DNA from: Methanobacteriota archaeon
Lineage (GTDB): Archaea; Halobacteriota; Methanomicrobia; Methanomicrobiales; Methanospirillaceae
Direction of reading: 5' to 3'
DNA length: 64,000 nt
Assembly (NCBI GenBank): GCA_029547605.1
Contig: JAKPPB010000123.1
Span: 1-64,000, forward strand
The notes below the pieces were generated by a model. It was not told where the DNA came from, did not search any database, and saw only the letters and a program-made list of their open reading frames with translations. Of this stretch, positions 7,907 through 17,497 are shown in pieces; within the stretch, counting starts at the first letter, position 1, and each line of letters opens with the position of its first letter. A program made the position numbers and the translations under genes.

Positions 7907-9681
7907 CGAATATAAGACTCCTCATCGTCATCCTGCTCACATGCGCGGTGGTATCCCCGGGCCTCTCCTCGGCAGCAATCACTTACGAGAGAAATGCTTC
8001 ACGGGGCATCCCAACGGAACTCATCGAGAAGACCCAGGCAATCCAGGAGAAATACAAAGACATCGCAGAGAGAGATGTTCTCATTTTTCCTCACCCGTTC
8101 ACTCCTGTCAACACACCTCCCACGACTACAACCGCTCCCACCCGGACCATCACGCCCCTGCCAACTGAATCCCCTGCTCCTGTCTCCACTGCAGTAACCC
8201 CCACTCTCACTTTGAATGAGAGTGCCGTGCCTGGAGATGGGGATGGAGGCGATAAGGCAACGGGAGCCTTTTTCTCCACCCTCCTCATTCTTGCCCTCGT
8301 AGCCGTCTCCGGCTTCCTCTCCCTCCTCGTCCGCTCACGGGAGACGCCGGCACCGGAACACACTACCCCGTGGTGGGGGCCGTATCGCACGGCGGTGGCT
8401 GCATCCCACTCGTTTGTAGGAGCTCTCTTCTTTCTGGAGAGCCTGTCCTTTGTCGCGTCCGGGCTCACGGGTTCCATCTCATCGGGCCTGGGGGTTGCCT
8501 GGATTGTCACGGGAGGGTTTCTCCTTGTGTATGGCGCGATCTCATCGGCAGGGATGGCTTATACCTCCTTTTACACCCTAGAACGGAAGATGGGCTTGAT
8601 TGTGCATACTGCAATCCTCGGGGCAGGTCTGACTGTATTTACAGCGTCACTCCTTGTCCACGTCGTCCCTTCTCCCACCCCAATCCCCACGGCAACATTT
8701 CTCGCCGGACTCTGCCTCGTCACCATTCAGGCATATCTTCCATGGCAGCGCGCTCCTGTACAGGCAACCCCCTATACCGACACCATGCTCTTTGAGGACG
8801 AACCAGGGCGATCCCCTCACTCCTTCCCTCCGGAACTTGCATCGAGGTACTCGGATGCGCGTTTTCTTCACCAGGGCGGAATCGCCCGGGTATTCTCCGC
8901 ACGGCGAAGGGACGACGGGGTGATGGTTGCCGTCAAGGTTCCCATCAGGAGCGACGAGCAGACCGGGAGATCGATGCTCCGGGAGATGAGTGTATGGAGG
9001 ACGCTTGTCCATCCAGGTATTGTCCAGGTCAACTCGGCCAACATCCTCCCCATTCCATTCGTGGAGATGGAGTACCTTCCCGGAAGCCTTGAAGGCGTCA
9101 CGCTTCCCATGGACCCGGCCGAAGCCTCCTCCCTTGTCGGGAAAGTGGCAGCTGCCCTCTCATTTGCACACAGCCGCGGCGTGATCCACCGCGACCTCAA
9201 ACCAGGCAATATCCTTCTCACGGCTGAAGGGGAACCAAAGATCGGAGACTGGGGACTCTCGCAAAACGATGGCGTCCCGGGAGAGACCACCCTCCACGGA
9301 TTCTCACTCTCCTACGCGGCACCGGAACAACTCGATCCCGGAAGGTTTGGGAGGACGACGGAGAAGACCGACATCTACCAGCTCGGGATCATCCTCTTCC
9401 AGCTCCTGACAGGTACGCTGCCGTTCCGCGGTGAGAGCATCGCCGAGGTGGCAAAAGAGCGGCTTTCCGGGAGAGAGGAGCCTTTCTTTGCCGATGACCC
9501 CTCTCTTTGTATGTTCGATGTGGTCATAAGGCGGTGCCTTGCCGTGAACCCGGACGATCGCTACCCATCACTCCTTGACTTCGTCAACGACCTGGAAGCC
9601 GCAGGGAGAGTATATTATGCGTCCCGAAGTGTCCCATCACCAGGTAGGGAGGAGCACGACAATGAACCTGCAGACAGGTGA
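7903..9681 (+). CDS. Membrane Ser/Thr protein kinase
   Basis: A 592-residue protein with a signal peptide (1-25), an extracytoplasmic Pro/Thr-rich segment (about 30-120), five predicted membrane helices (about 122-143, 168-188, 195-222, 232-254, 262-280) and a cytoplasmic kinase domain (about 320-575). Catalytic elements are intact: lysine K345 in VAVK, glutamate E361, HRDLKPGN at 429-436, DWG (449-451) replacing the usual DFG, and APE at 473-475. The glycine-rich loop is short (LHQGGIARVF). It starts with TTG at 7903, after GGAGTGAGAGG, overlapping the FHA gene. Its 3' end overlaps the DUF362 gene by 20 bases, so the three form one operon. Confidence 0.9.
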   Translation: MTNIRLLIVILLTCAVVSPGLSSAAITYERNASRGIPTELIEKTQAIQEKYKDIAERDVLIFPHPFTPVNTPPTTTTAPTRTITPLPTESPAPVSTAVTPTLTLNESAVPGDGDGGDKATGAFFSTLLILALVAVSGFLSLLVRSRETPAPEHTTPWWGPYRTAVAASHSFVGALFFLESLSFVASGLTGSISSGLGVAWIVTGGFLLVYGAISSAGMAYTSFYTLERKMGLIVHTAILGAGLTVFTASLLVHVVPSPTPIPTATFLAGLCLVTIQAYLPWQRAPVQATPYTDTMLFEDEPGRSPHSFPPELASRYSDARFLHQGGIARVFSARRRDDGVMVAVKVPIRSDEQTGRSMLREMSVWRTLVHPGIVQVNSANILPIPFVEMEYLPGSLEGVTLPMDPAEASSLVGKVAAALSFAHSRGVIHRDLKPGNILLTAEGEPKIGDWGLSQNDGVPGETTLHGFSLSYAAPEQLDPGRFGRTTEKTDIYQLGIILFQLLTGTLPFRGESIAEVAKERLSGREEPFFADDPSLCMFDVVIRRCLAVNPDDRYPSLLDFVNDLEAAGRVYYASRSVPSPGREEHDNEPADR

Positions 9682-10927
9682 TGGCATCAGGAACTCTCTT
9701 ACGATAACTCCAAACGACCCGGTACCGGTTGCCATCGTGAAGTGCAGTGATTACGAGCCGGACCTGGTATACCGTGCCCTTCAGAGGGCTGTCTCGCTTG
9801 CAGGTGGCCTTGACACGTGTGTTGCTCCCGGGACACGCGTGCTCGTAAAACCCAACCTGCTGCAGGGACTTCCACCTGAGCGGGCAGTCTGTACGCACCC
9901 TGTGGTGGTTGGGGCAGTGATCCGGCTCCTGAAGGAGAGAGGGTGCGAGGTCACCCTCGCTGACAGCCCGGGCGGGGGCATCCGATATACCCCGGCATCC
10001 CTGGCTCGCCAGTACGAGAGGGCAGGATACGGAGTCCTGGCCGGGGACCCTGGGTGCGTTTTGAACCTCGACACAGGTTTCGACACCGCGAGGTATCCGG
10101 AAGGGAGGGTCTGCAGGGAGTTTCCTCTCATACGCCCTTACTTCTCCTCTGATCATGTGGTCGTGGTCTCAAAGGCAAAGACCCATGTCCTGACACTCCT
10201 TTCGGGTGCAACAAAGAACCTCTTTGGTCTCATCCCAGGCCTCGAGAAACCACTCTTCCACTCACGGTTCCAGTCTGGGGAACGATTTGGTGAGATGCTG
10301 ATAGACCTGAACCTCCTGGTCAGGCCATCCCTTCAGGTTACTGACGCCATCGTGATCATGGAAGGGGATGGGCCCACGTCAGGTACCCCGAGGCCTATGG
10401 GATTTCTCCTGGTTAGCCCAAGCCCTCTTGCGCTCGATATGGTCCTCTGCAGGCTCATGTCCCTCAACCCGAAGGAAGTGCCCTACCTCAGGTGTGCCAT
10501 CGAACGCGGACTCCTTACACCTGATGGGAGCAATATTGAAATAATCGGCGACCCCCTGCCTCCAAGCGACACTTTTCGCGTAAAAAAGCCGCGCACCTGT
10601 GCAGGAAGCGGGGGAGGGATACAGGTCACTCCCCTCTTTTGGGCGGTTCACGCCCTTGGAAAGGTATATGCCATGCGCCCTTCCGTGAATCCTGACCTCT
10701 GCAGTGGATGCGGAAAGTGCATCGCCATATGCCCTGCCCATGCCATTACCCTCGCGGGCGGTCGTGCCCGTATCCCCTCCCGCCATTGCATGCGATGTTA
10801 CTGCTGCCACGAGATGTGCAGCGAAGGTGCACTCTTTCTCGAGAGAGGATTTGCAGGGTCCCTTCTCCACCGGGTGATCAGGGCCTGCGGGTTCGCCCAC
10901 GATGATGACGAGAAGAACGGTGCTTGA
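9662..10927 (+). CDS. DUF362 iron-sulfur protein
   Basis: A 421-residue protein. The DUF362 domain occupies about residues 17-310 (VLVKPNLLQG, VTLADSPGGG, SKAKTHVLTLLSGATKNLFGLIPG, a pattern shared by the family). It ends in a two-cluster ferredoxin domain, CSGCGKCIAICP at about 345-356 and CMRCYCCHEMC at about 374-384. Function is not established; family members are suspected redox proteins or thioredoxin-like/Fe-S handling proteins. The ATG at 9662 is chosen because GGGAGGAG lies 7 bases before it; the frame stays open further upstream inside the kinase gene. Confidence 0.85.
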   Translation: MNLQTGDGIRNSLTITPNDPVPVAIVKCSDYEPDLVYRALQRAVSLAGGLDTCVAPGTRVLVKPNLLQGLPPERAVCTHPVVVGAVIRLLKERGCEVTLADSPGGGIRYTPASLARQYERAGYGVLAGDPGCVLNLDTGFDTARYPEGRVCREFPLIRPYFSSDHVVVVSKAKTHVLTLLSGATKNLFGLIPGLEKPLFHSRFQSGERFGEMLIDLNLLVRPSLQVTDAIVIMEGDGPTSGTPRPMGFLLVSPSPLALDMVLCRLMSLNPKEVPYLRCAIERGLLTPDGSNIEIIGDPLPPSDTFRVKKPRTCAGSGGGIQVTPLFWAVHALGKVYAMRPSVNPDLCSGCGKCIAICPAHAITLAGGRARIPSRHCMRCYCCHEMCSEGALFLERGFAGSLLHRVIRACGFAHDDDEKNGA

Positions 10928-11182
10928 ACCACAGGTATCAAGCTATTTTTTATCCTGTATCCTTCAACCAGTGCAGCGGAGCAATATGATGAGAGAGAAA
11001 GTCATGATGATACTGGCAATCACAGTCTTTACCTGTGTGCCCATGGTGCAGCTGGTGACCTCAGGCTGAATGGTGAAGATTAGTGGGTGAGGGTTGCCCG
11101 TCAATATTCTACCAGAACCCTGAACTTTTTTCTTGCACCCTCCCGGAACAACTCTATAGCAGGCATGTAAAATATTCTCATC

Positions 11183-11311
11183 ATGGCAGAACTCCCGTAT
11201 GCAGCGATCCTTTTTGAAAAATACAGGAAGGGAGTAATCACGAGCGGGAAGCTCATGGCATCCCGGAACGCCTGGAAGAGGGCTATTGCTGCAAACAAGT
11301 GGTCCCGTTAA
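11183..11311 (+). CDS. Possible 42-residue basic small protein
   Basis: A short frame encodes MAELPYAAILFEKYRKGVIT and then a Lys/Arg-rich stretch ending KWSR. Codon choice resembles the neighbouring genes, and the protein is amphipathic and strongly basic in its second half. No ribosome-binding site is visible; an AT-rich TAAAATATTC lies just upstream and could serve a leaderless transcript. It is not a family I know, and it may be spurious. The 10928-11395 interval holds nothing else I can support except a 27-codon frame at 10986-11069 that looks like a stray signal peptide. Confidence 0.35.
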   Translation: MAELPYAAILFEKYRKGVITSGKLMASRNAWKRAIAANKWSR

Positions 11312-11395
11312 TCTCGGTCGCGATACCCGGCCCTCTGCCCCCCTCATTCCCCCACCCTCTCATTCATCCCCTATGGCAGCAAAAGGGAAGAATAT

Positions 11396-12184
11396 ATGAG
11401 AAAGAGACCACTTTCACCCGTCTTTATTTTCTTGACAGCCCTGGCACTCTCGTGTTCAGCACTTTGCGGAACGTGCTCTGGAGGGAGCATCACGGCAACC
11501 ATAGGCGATTCCATCCCCCTGAATGGCACCGTCCAGCTCGCAGACATGGTCTATCTGTTCGTGACCGGGCCTGGGATGCCTCCAAACGGCGCCCGGATGG
11601 AGAACAGCAACGCAGCAGTGGTCACCGGGAAGCCAGATACATTCACCCAGGTCATGGTCGAGAACGACCGTTAGGCATACACGTGGAACACGGGGAGGGT
11701 ATCTGGTGGACTTGCCCCGGGGAGCCACACAGTATATGTCTCTCCCACGCCTGCAGCCGCAAACGCACTTTCAGGCGTGAAGTACGCCGAGATCGAGGTC
11801 ATCCTCCATGCTCAAGTCACGACAGCAACTCTCGCCGTGGAATCAAGCCCTGCAGATGCGGGAATCTACTTAAACGGGAAGTATTCGGGCAACAGCCCCC
11901 GCGTATTCTCAGGCCTTGCTCCCGGCAGGTATGAGATCCGGCTGGAAAAACAGGGGTATGACGATGAGGCAGGACAGGTAACCCTGGCAGCTGGGGACAC
12001 TGTGGAGTTTAGCCGAACACTTTTACCTGCAGGAACACCTCCCACTACTGTGGTGACACTCCGAGCGACTGTCCCGGGAGTAGGGGAGACTGCGCCCCCG
12101 AGCCCTACCGCCGCACCCCTCAATGTGGCCTGGATTGCGGGAATACTGGTCATTGCAGGGCTTCTCTTCACGAGGGCCCGGTGA
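11396..12184 (+). pseudogene. PEGA-domain surface protein gene interrupted by in-frame TAG
   Basis: A single reading frame is broken only by TAG at 11672-11674 and otherwise encodes a 262-codon secreted protein. A signal peptide (about 1-25) comes first, then a surface domain, the TAG after residue 92 (...VENDR), continuation AYTWNTG...YAEIEVILHA, a PEGA repeat (VESSPADAGIYLNGKYSGNSP), a Thr/Pro-rich linker and a C-terminal membrane helix. Methanogen proteins with this domain often have an aromatic residue near the TAG site, so a TGG-to-TAG change is the simplest cause. Readthrough or recoding is an alternative. Domain plan matches the intact gene at 4.06 kb. Confidence 0.75.
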
Positions 12185-12342
12185 TTCCCGGATTTTTTTT
12201 TCCCCGTGAGAGAAAGAAATGCAATCTCTTGCTGCCATAGCAATGTATACCCGGTGATTTTAGAGATTTTTTCACGATCGGACCCGAAAAGAGTTAACCT
12301 TATATCCCCTCCTCCCCATCCCTTCTGGTGAGGTGAACAAGC

Positions 12343-12498
12343 GTGTGCACAGTTGGTGGCCCCGTTGACATGGATATCCCTCCAGAGCGCGTGAAGGGAA
12401 AGAACTACCGGTGCAAGGATTGCGGGGAGAAATTCAAGGGCGTAGGCAGGCATCCAATGTGTCCTTCCTGCCAGTCAGAGGACGTGGAAGAAGCATAA
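12343..12498 (+). CDS. Small zinc-ribbon protein
   Basis: A 51-residue protein starting at GTG, with GGTGAGGTGAAC ending 6 bases before it. It has one zinc-ribbon: CKDC at residues 24-27 and CPSC at 40-43, an acidic C-terminus, and a lead segment DIPPERVKGKNY. An internal ATG at 12370 would give a 42-residue form. Such tiny ribbons in methanogens are uncharacterised and may bind RNA or protein. A TATA-like TTATATCCC precedes it at about 12299. It lies between two surface-protein genes but is itself cytoplasmic. Confidence 0.75.
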   Translation: MCTVGGPVDMDIPPERVKGKNYRCKDCGEKFKGVGRHPMCPSCQSEDVEEA

Positions 12499-12727
12499 AA
12501 GGATACCGGGGCAGGACACCCGTATATGCCCCTCTATTTTTTCCGTTTGAATTCCCCTTCTTGCGTCGCTTATGACCTGCCCCAGAGGAGGGGGAACCAC
12601 GATGCCATTTGTTTCAAGAGACCGGATTTCTCCCACAACTGCCCTTGCGATCACCCTGGGATATTTCCGGTTACGTATGAGTGAAGTGATCCTGCATATT
12701 TTTAAACCCTGGTACATACAGGATGGC

Positions 12728-13171
12728 ATGAACCTGCAGGCAGTTTTCCTTGCCTTCTTGGTGTGCGGGGTGGTCCTTTCAGCCGGCTGCACGCAACAGG
12801 AAGCGCCGCCCATGCCCACCACTTCGCCCACTCCCACAGCCCTGCTTCCGGACCTCTCTCCCGTGCCGACTGACACAGTCCCTCCGGAGTACAGCGTCCA
12901 CGTGACGGTGTCAAGGAATACCTATTCATTCAACCCTCTCGTCAGGGTTGAATTCCGGGGAGGTCGGGGAATGGGCCTGGTCTCTTCGGTCGATGCAGAA
13001 GTCATACGGATGGATGGATCGACAGGGACCGCACGGCTGGAGGAGCCGTCAATCGGCGAGTACATGGAACTGCTGGGGACAACCGGCAAAGACAGGGTGA
13101 TCGTCACTGCGACGATGATGAACGGTGAGCGATACCGTATTTACGACCAGGTCATGGAGTTCAGGGCCTGA
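12728..13171 (+). CDS. Putative lipoprotein
   Basis: A 147-residue exported protein with a classic lipoprotein signal peptide: hydrophobic stretch, then lipobox LSAGC at residues 17-21. The mature part opens with a Pro/Thr-rich linker (about 25-50), followed by a beta-rich domain of unknown function (VHVTVSRNTYSFNPLVRVEFRGG onwards). The start at 12728 places the signal peptide at the N-terminus; the TATA-like TTTTTAAA sits at about 12700. An open frame upstream to 12572 is judged non-coding. No partner genes are evident. Confidence 0.75.
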   Translation: MNLQAVFLAFLVCGVVLSAGCTQQEAPPMPTTSPTPTALLPDLSPVPTDTVPPEYSVHVTVSRNTYSFNPLVRVEFRGGRGMGLVSSVDAEVIRMDGSTGTARLEEPSIGEYMELLGTTGKDRVIVTATMMNGERYRIYDQVMEFRA

Positions 13172-13210
13172 TACTTCCCATTTTTGGTATCGCTGCGGGA
13201 ATCTGGTTTT

Positions 13211-16200
13211 TTACTGAGATCCCGAATACCTGAAAGACCCACGCGGGATGCGGATCTCAAACCTGGCACCTTTGCCGGGTTCACCGGTTTCCCGGATGGA
13301 GAATCCCGTCATGAAGAGGACTTCTCGGACCAGGAAAAGCCCGTATCCCGTGTTCTGCCCCACTCCGGCAGAAAATATTGCCTCTTTCTGGTCCGCGGGT
13401 ATCCCCACTCCATCGTCCTCGCATACGAGCACCAGCCCCTCATCGTCATCCTGCAATGAGAAGGTGATGCGGGAGAGGTCCCCCCCGTACCGTATGGAAT
13501 TCTCGATCAGGGCGAAGAATACCTTCTCGAGCATCGGGTCCGCGTAGATCTCGAGGCCGTTTGTGTCAAGATAGACCGTGACATGATGGAGATCCTGGAG
13601 TCCGGCAGCCCTCCTTACTGCAGCGCTCACGTCCTGCCAGGAGGGAGTTTTCATTCCCACGTTCTGGTACGTCTCGGTGAATTCCAGGAGATCCTGAAGC
13701 GCATCCACTCCCCGCCTCTCCTTATGGATGTAGGTGAGGAGGAGGGGGTCTTTGGTCTGCTCCTCCATCAGCTCCAGGTAACTCTTCAGGAGGAGGATCC
13801 TGTTCTGTGCATCGTGGCGGGTGATGCGGGAGAGGAGGGAGAGCTTCTTGTTCAGGAGAGAGAGGACTTCCTGCGCCTTCTTCTGGTCTGTGATATCGAC
13901 GGAAAAGACCGCTGCGCGTGTGACTTTTCCGCTCGGATCACGCACAGGGTACATACTGACGAGATACGCGGAGTTCCCGCGGACCATCTCAAACCTGACT
14001 TCCTTTCCCGAGGAGAAGACATCGTCTGCATGAGCACGCATCGTCTCGTCCATCTCGCCGAGTGCAATGGCAGACACATTCGTCCCTGACATGTCGGTAT
14101 CAGGGACCGAATAGCGGGTGCCGAAAGCTGCATTTGCAGAGATAATCCGGCCCTCCGCATCGATGAGGCACGAGGGCTCGGGGATTGCATTGATGAAGGT
14201 CCGGAGCAGGTGCTCGCTCTCTCCCAGCGCGGCTTTTGCGTGCTCAAGATCGGTGATGTCGAAGGCGATTCCCAGCGCCCCGACGATCTCCCCCTCTCTT
14301 CCCTTGAGTGGCTCCAGGTGGGCCCTGTAGATGTGGTCCCTGTAATGTGCGATATAACTTACCGATTCGCCCTGGATCGCCCGTTTATGTGCAGAAACCG
14401 CCTCGATTGCCCCCGGCTGGTTTTTGTAAAAGTCACTGACCTTCATCCCCACTACCTGGTTTGTCGAGATACCCATGTCCGCAAGCCCTGCACCGTAGGA
14501 GGAGGTGAAGACGAGATCGGTATCGGTTGTCCAGAGCGATCCTGGGACCTGTTCTGCAATCATATGCAACCGCTCTTCCCTCTGTCTCAGCTCCTCCTCA
14601 GCCTTCTTTCTCTCCGTGATCTCCAGGGCAATTCCACGGGTCCCGATGATTTTTCCCTCCCCGTCCCTTATCACGCTCACGTTGTTGAGAACCGGGAAGA
14701 CGCGCCCCTGGCCCTTTCTGGCGACAAACCTGCATTCGAAATTAATTGCCGGCTCCCCTGTCCTGAGGAGGTCCTGGAACACCGCTTTCCCAGCATCGAG
14801 ATCGTCGGGATGCAGGTTCTGGTCGAACGGATTGCCAATAATCTCCTCCTCCGCGACCTCGAATGCCTCAAGCCCTGCCTTATTGATAAACCTGATGCGC
14901 CCCTCCAGGTCAGCAGTATAGATGATGTCGGGGAGGTCGTCGACGAGTTCCCGGTACTTCTTCTCCATTGCGCGAACTGCCGCCTCGGTCCTCTTCTGGT
15001 CGGTGATGTCAGAGACGGTGAAGACGATCGGGGAGGTTCGGTCTCCGGGATTGAGGGGCGAGGAGCTGATCAGCACGTCAAAGAGAGTACCGTCTTTTCG
15101 GACCCACCTGCTCTCGACTGATCCAACCCCCGTCTCCCACATAGGGGGATATTTTTCGCTCCCAACCCTCGCAAACTCCTCGTCGCTCGGATACAGCATA
15201 CGTGCACTCTTCCCCTCCATCTCCCCAGGCGAGTATCCTGTCATCCTTGCGACCGAGGCATTGACCCAGGAAAAGACGCGGTCCTTCACTATACCGATGC
15301 CAACGGGAGCCGCGCGAAAGATGCCATCGAGAAGTGCCTCGCGCTCGCGGAGATTCTCCCTCGATCTCCTCTGCTCATCGATATCAGTGATGGTGCCCGT
15401 GCAGCCGGTATACCTGCCGCCCTCCCACAGGGTCCGAAGGGATACCCGGGCCCAGCGTTCTTCTCCATTACTCGTTTTTACCTGCCATTCCACTGAGAAT
15501 GGGCCGGAACTGGGCTCTTTCTTCAACACCTCCATGCCCTGCGTCACCTGTGGTATATCAGTGGGTCGCAGGTAGTCGGTGAAACGGTGTCCAATCACTT
15601 CCTCAGGCCGATACCCGAGGATGCGGGTGACTGCAGGGCTTGCGTAGGTGATGATATCGGATGAGTCAAGCGAGAAGACAATTTCATTGATCGTCTCCAC
15701 CAGCTCCCGGTATTTCTCCTCGCTTCGCATGAGTGCATCCTCTGCCTCCTTTCGCGGAGTGATATCCATGGTCTGAAAAAGGAACCCCACGATTGATCCC
15801 TGCGGTTCCCGGAGAGGTTCGATGGAGCTTGATGCATACCAGATCTCCCCATTCTTTCTCTGCGACCGGAACTCCAGGTTGCGCAGGCCGGTTATGTCCC
15901 TGTATGCCCTGGACAACTCTTCGATAATCCTGTCCCTGTCGTCAGGATGCACGAGTGCAAGCGCCTGCGATTCGATCTCCTCGGCGGTATACCCCGTCAA
16001 CTCCCTGATGTTCGGGCTCGCGTAGGTAATGCTCCCCTTCAGGTCTGTAATGATGAGCATGCTCGGCGCGGTCTCCACCATCGTCCGGAATTTCTCCTCG
16101 CTCCTGCGGAGCGCTGCCTTCTCCTGCTCAAGGAGCCTGCAGTAGTCGTTCATGGAGTCCTGAGTAGCCCGGAGCTCCTCGAGTGTTGCGGCCATCTGGA

Positions 16201-17497
16201 TGTTGGAGTCCTCGAGCTCCTGCCTGGCCAGCTCGAGGGGAGAGATGTCCTGTATCAGGGCGACAAAGTAGTCAACCTCGCCATTCTCTCGCCTGACAGG
16301 TATTGCGGAAACTTCCACATTGATATGCCGGCCGTCCTTCCTGACGAACCGTTTCTTGACGGTATGCGAGGCCTTCTCACCTGACATCACCTTCCGGTAA
16401 TCTTCAAGCTCTTTCTCGAGATCTTCCGGTGGCGTAAGGTCTGCCCATTTTATACCCTTCAGCTCCTCCAGGCTGTAGCCAAGCATCTCGCAGAGCTTCT
16501 GGTTTGCATTTATCCAGCGCATGTCGGGTGAAGTGATGGCGATTCCCACCAGGGGGAGTTCGAAGTAAGAGCGAAACCTCTTCTCGCTGTCCACGAGCTC
16601 GGTCTCAATCCTTTTTCGCTTGAGGATCTGCCATAGTCCGCCCATCAGGTGCGTGACCTGCCTGATGTCATCATCGCCGTATTCCAGAGTCTTGTTGCCA
16701 AGCCCTACCACCATCACGATCCTGGTCCCTTCCATAACAGGGACTCCGAGGTGTCGGAATACCTTCACGTGACCTTCGGGAACCCCTCTCTTTGCAGGGT
16801 CAGGTGATGCGTAGTCATTGGTGATCACCGGGCGACGCTGGCGGACAGGCTCCCCCCAGAGGCCAGTCTTCTCGATGGGGTATATGGTCTGCTTCTCTGC
16901 GACACGGCATTCGGAGAGTGCGGACTTCGACCAGGCATACATGGAGAGCACCGTCTCCTGTTCATTGAGGAACGCGAGATATCCCATCGTGCTCCCCGTA
17001 AGATCGATTGCAGTCTCCAGTGCGTAGGTGCAGAGCTCCATTTGATCGGCCGAAGACATCTGGTGGAGTGTGATCATTGCCTGGAGCCTTCGCTGGTTCA
17101 GCCGGACCTCCTCTTCTGCCTTCTTGTGCTGCACCGCCTGCATGATCATGTTGCGGAGTTCCGCAAACTGGGACTTCGGGTCGCCCCCTTTCTGGAGATA
17201 GAATGATGCGCCGATATTCAGCGCCTCGATGGCGACATGCTCTCTTCCCCTGCCGGTAAAGATGATGAATGGAATATCGAGGCCTCTTCCCTTCACCGAT
17301 TTCAAGAACTCGATTCCGTTCATCCCCGGCATCTCGTAATCCGATACGATGATGTCGAATTCCTTACTCTCCAGCAGACGGAGGGCAGATCCTGCCGATT
17401 CTGAGAGAGTCACCGACATCTTTCCATCTCTTTCGAGGAATATCTGGGTGATATCCAGGAGGGCGGGTTCATCATCAACGAGGAGCACGGAGATCAT
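13211..17497 (-). CDS. Hybrid sensor histidine kinase, REC-GAF-7xPAS-HATPase
   Basis: A 1428-residue soluble protein. An N-terminal receiver domain (1-125, phospho-acceptor D53 in SDYEMPGMNG) is followed by a GAF domain (about 150-300), seven PAS domains in tandem, a methanogen-type dimerisation box with H1228 in RITRHDAQN, and a HATPase domain (ENSIRYGG at about 1332, DDGVGIP and a GQNTGYGLFLV loop). No membrane helix, so it senses internal signals such as redox or ligands. The receiver-first order suggests it is itself controlled by another kinase. It begins 132 bases downstream-facing from fwdC and is transcribed separately. Cognate output protein is unknown. Confidence 0.92.
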   Translation of the reverse strand: MISVLLVDDEPALLDITQIFLERDGKMSVTLSESAGSALRLLESKEFDIIVSDYEMPGMNGIEFLKSVKGRGLDIPFIIFTGRGREHVAIEALNIGASFYLQKGGDPKSQFAELRNMIMQAVQHKKAEEEVRLNQRRLQAMITLHQMSSADQMELCTYALETAIDLTGSTMGYLAFLNEQETVLSMYAWSKSALSECRVAEKQTIYPIEKTGLWGEPVRQRRPVITNDYASPDPAKRGVPEGHVKVFRHLGVPVMEGTRIVMVVGLGNKTLEYGDDDIRQVTHLMGGLWQILKRKRIETELVDSEKRFRSYFELPLVGIAITSPDMRWINANQKLCEMLGYSLEELKGIKWADLTPPEDLEKELEDYRKVMSGEKASHTVKKRFVRKDGRHINVEVSAIPVRRENGEVDYFVALIQDISPLELARQELEDSNIQMAATLEELRATQDSMNDYCRLLEQEKAALRRSEEKFRTMVETAPSMLIITDLKGSITYASPNIRELTGYTAEEIESQALALVHPDDRDRIIEELSRAYRDITGLRNLEFRSQRKNGEIWYASSSIEPLREPQGSIVGFLFQTMDITPRKEAEDALMRSEEKYRELVETINEIVFSLDSSDIITYASPAVTRILGYRPEEVIGHRFTDYLRPTDIPQVTQGMEVLKKEPSSGPFSVEWQVKTSNGEERWARVSLRTLWEGGRYTGCTGTITDIDEQRRSRENLREREALLDGIFRAAPVGIGIVKDRVFSWVNASVARMTGYSPGEMEGKSARMLYPSDEEFARVGSEKYPPMWETGVGSVESRWVRKDGTLFDVLISSSPLNPGDRTSPIVFTVSDITDQKRTEAAVRAMEKKYRELVDDLPDIIYTADLEGRIRFINKAGLEAFEVAEEEIIGNPFDQNLHPDDLDAGKAVFQDLLRTGEPAINFECRFVARKGQGRVFPVLNNVSVIRDGEGKIIGTRGIALEITERKKAEEELRQREERLHMIAEQVPGSLWTTDTDLVFTSSYGAGLADMGISTNQVVGMKVSDFYKNQPGAIEAVSAHKRAIQGESVSYIAHYRDHIYRAHLEPLKGREGEIVGALGIAFDITDLEHAKAALGESEHLLRTFINAIPEPSCLIDAEGRIISANAAFGTRYSVPDTDMSGTNVSAIALGEMDETMRAHADDVFSSGKEVRFEMVRGNSAYLVSMYPVRDPSGKVTRAAVFSVDITDQKKAQEVLSLLNKKLSLLSRITRHDAQNRILLLKSYLELMEEQTKDPLLLTYIHKERRGVDALQDLLEFTETYQNVGMKTPSWQDVSAAVRRAAGLQDLHHVTVYLDTNGLEIYADPMLEKVFFALIENSIRYGGDLSRITFSLQDDDEGLVLVCEDDGVGIPADQKEAIFSAGVGQNTGYGLFLVREVLFMTGFSIRETGEPGKGARFEIRIPRGSFRYSGSQ

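Noticed and set aside
10986-11069. 27-codon frame resembling a signal peptide
   Set aside because: Stops at once after the hydrophobic stretch; no ribosome-binding site or following frame continuing a mature protein.
11672-11674. Pyrrolysine at the TAG in the PEGA gene
   Set aside because: aIF5B, DUF389 and the marker-11-like gene also end with TAG; no pyl genes or methylamine methyltransferases are in the window, so recoding is only a weak alternative.
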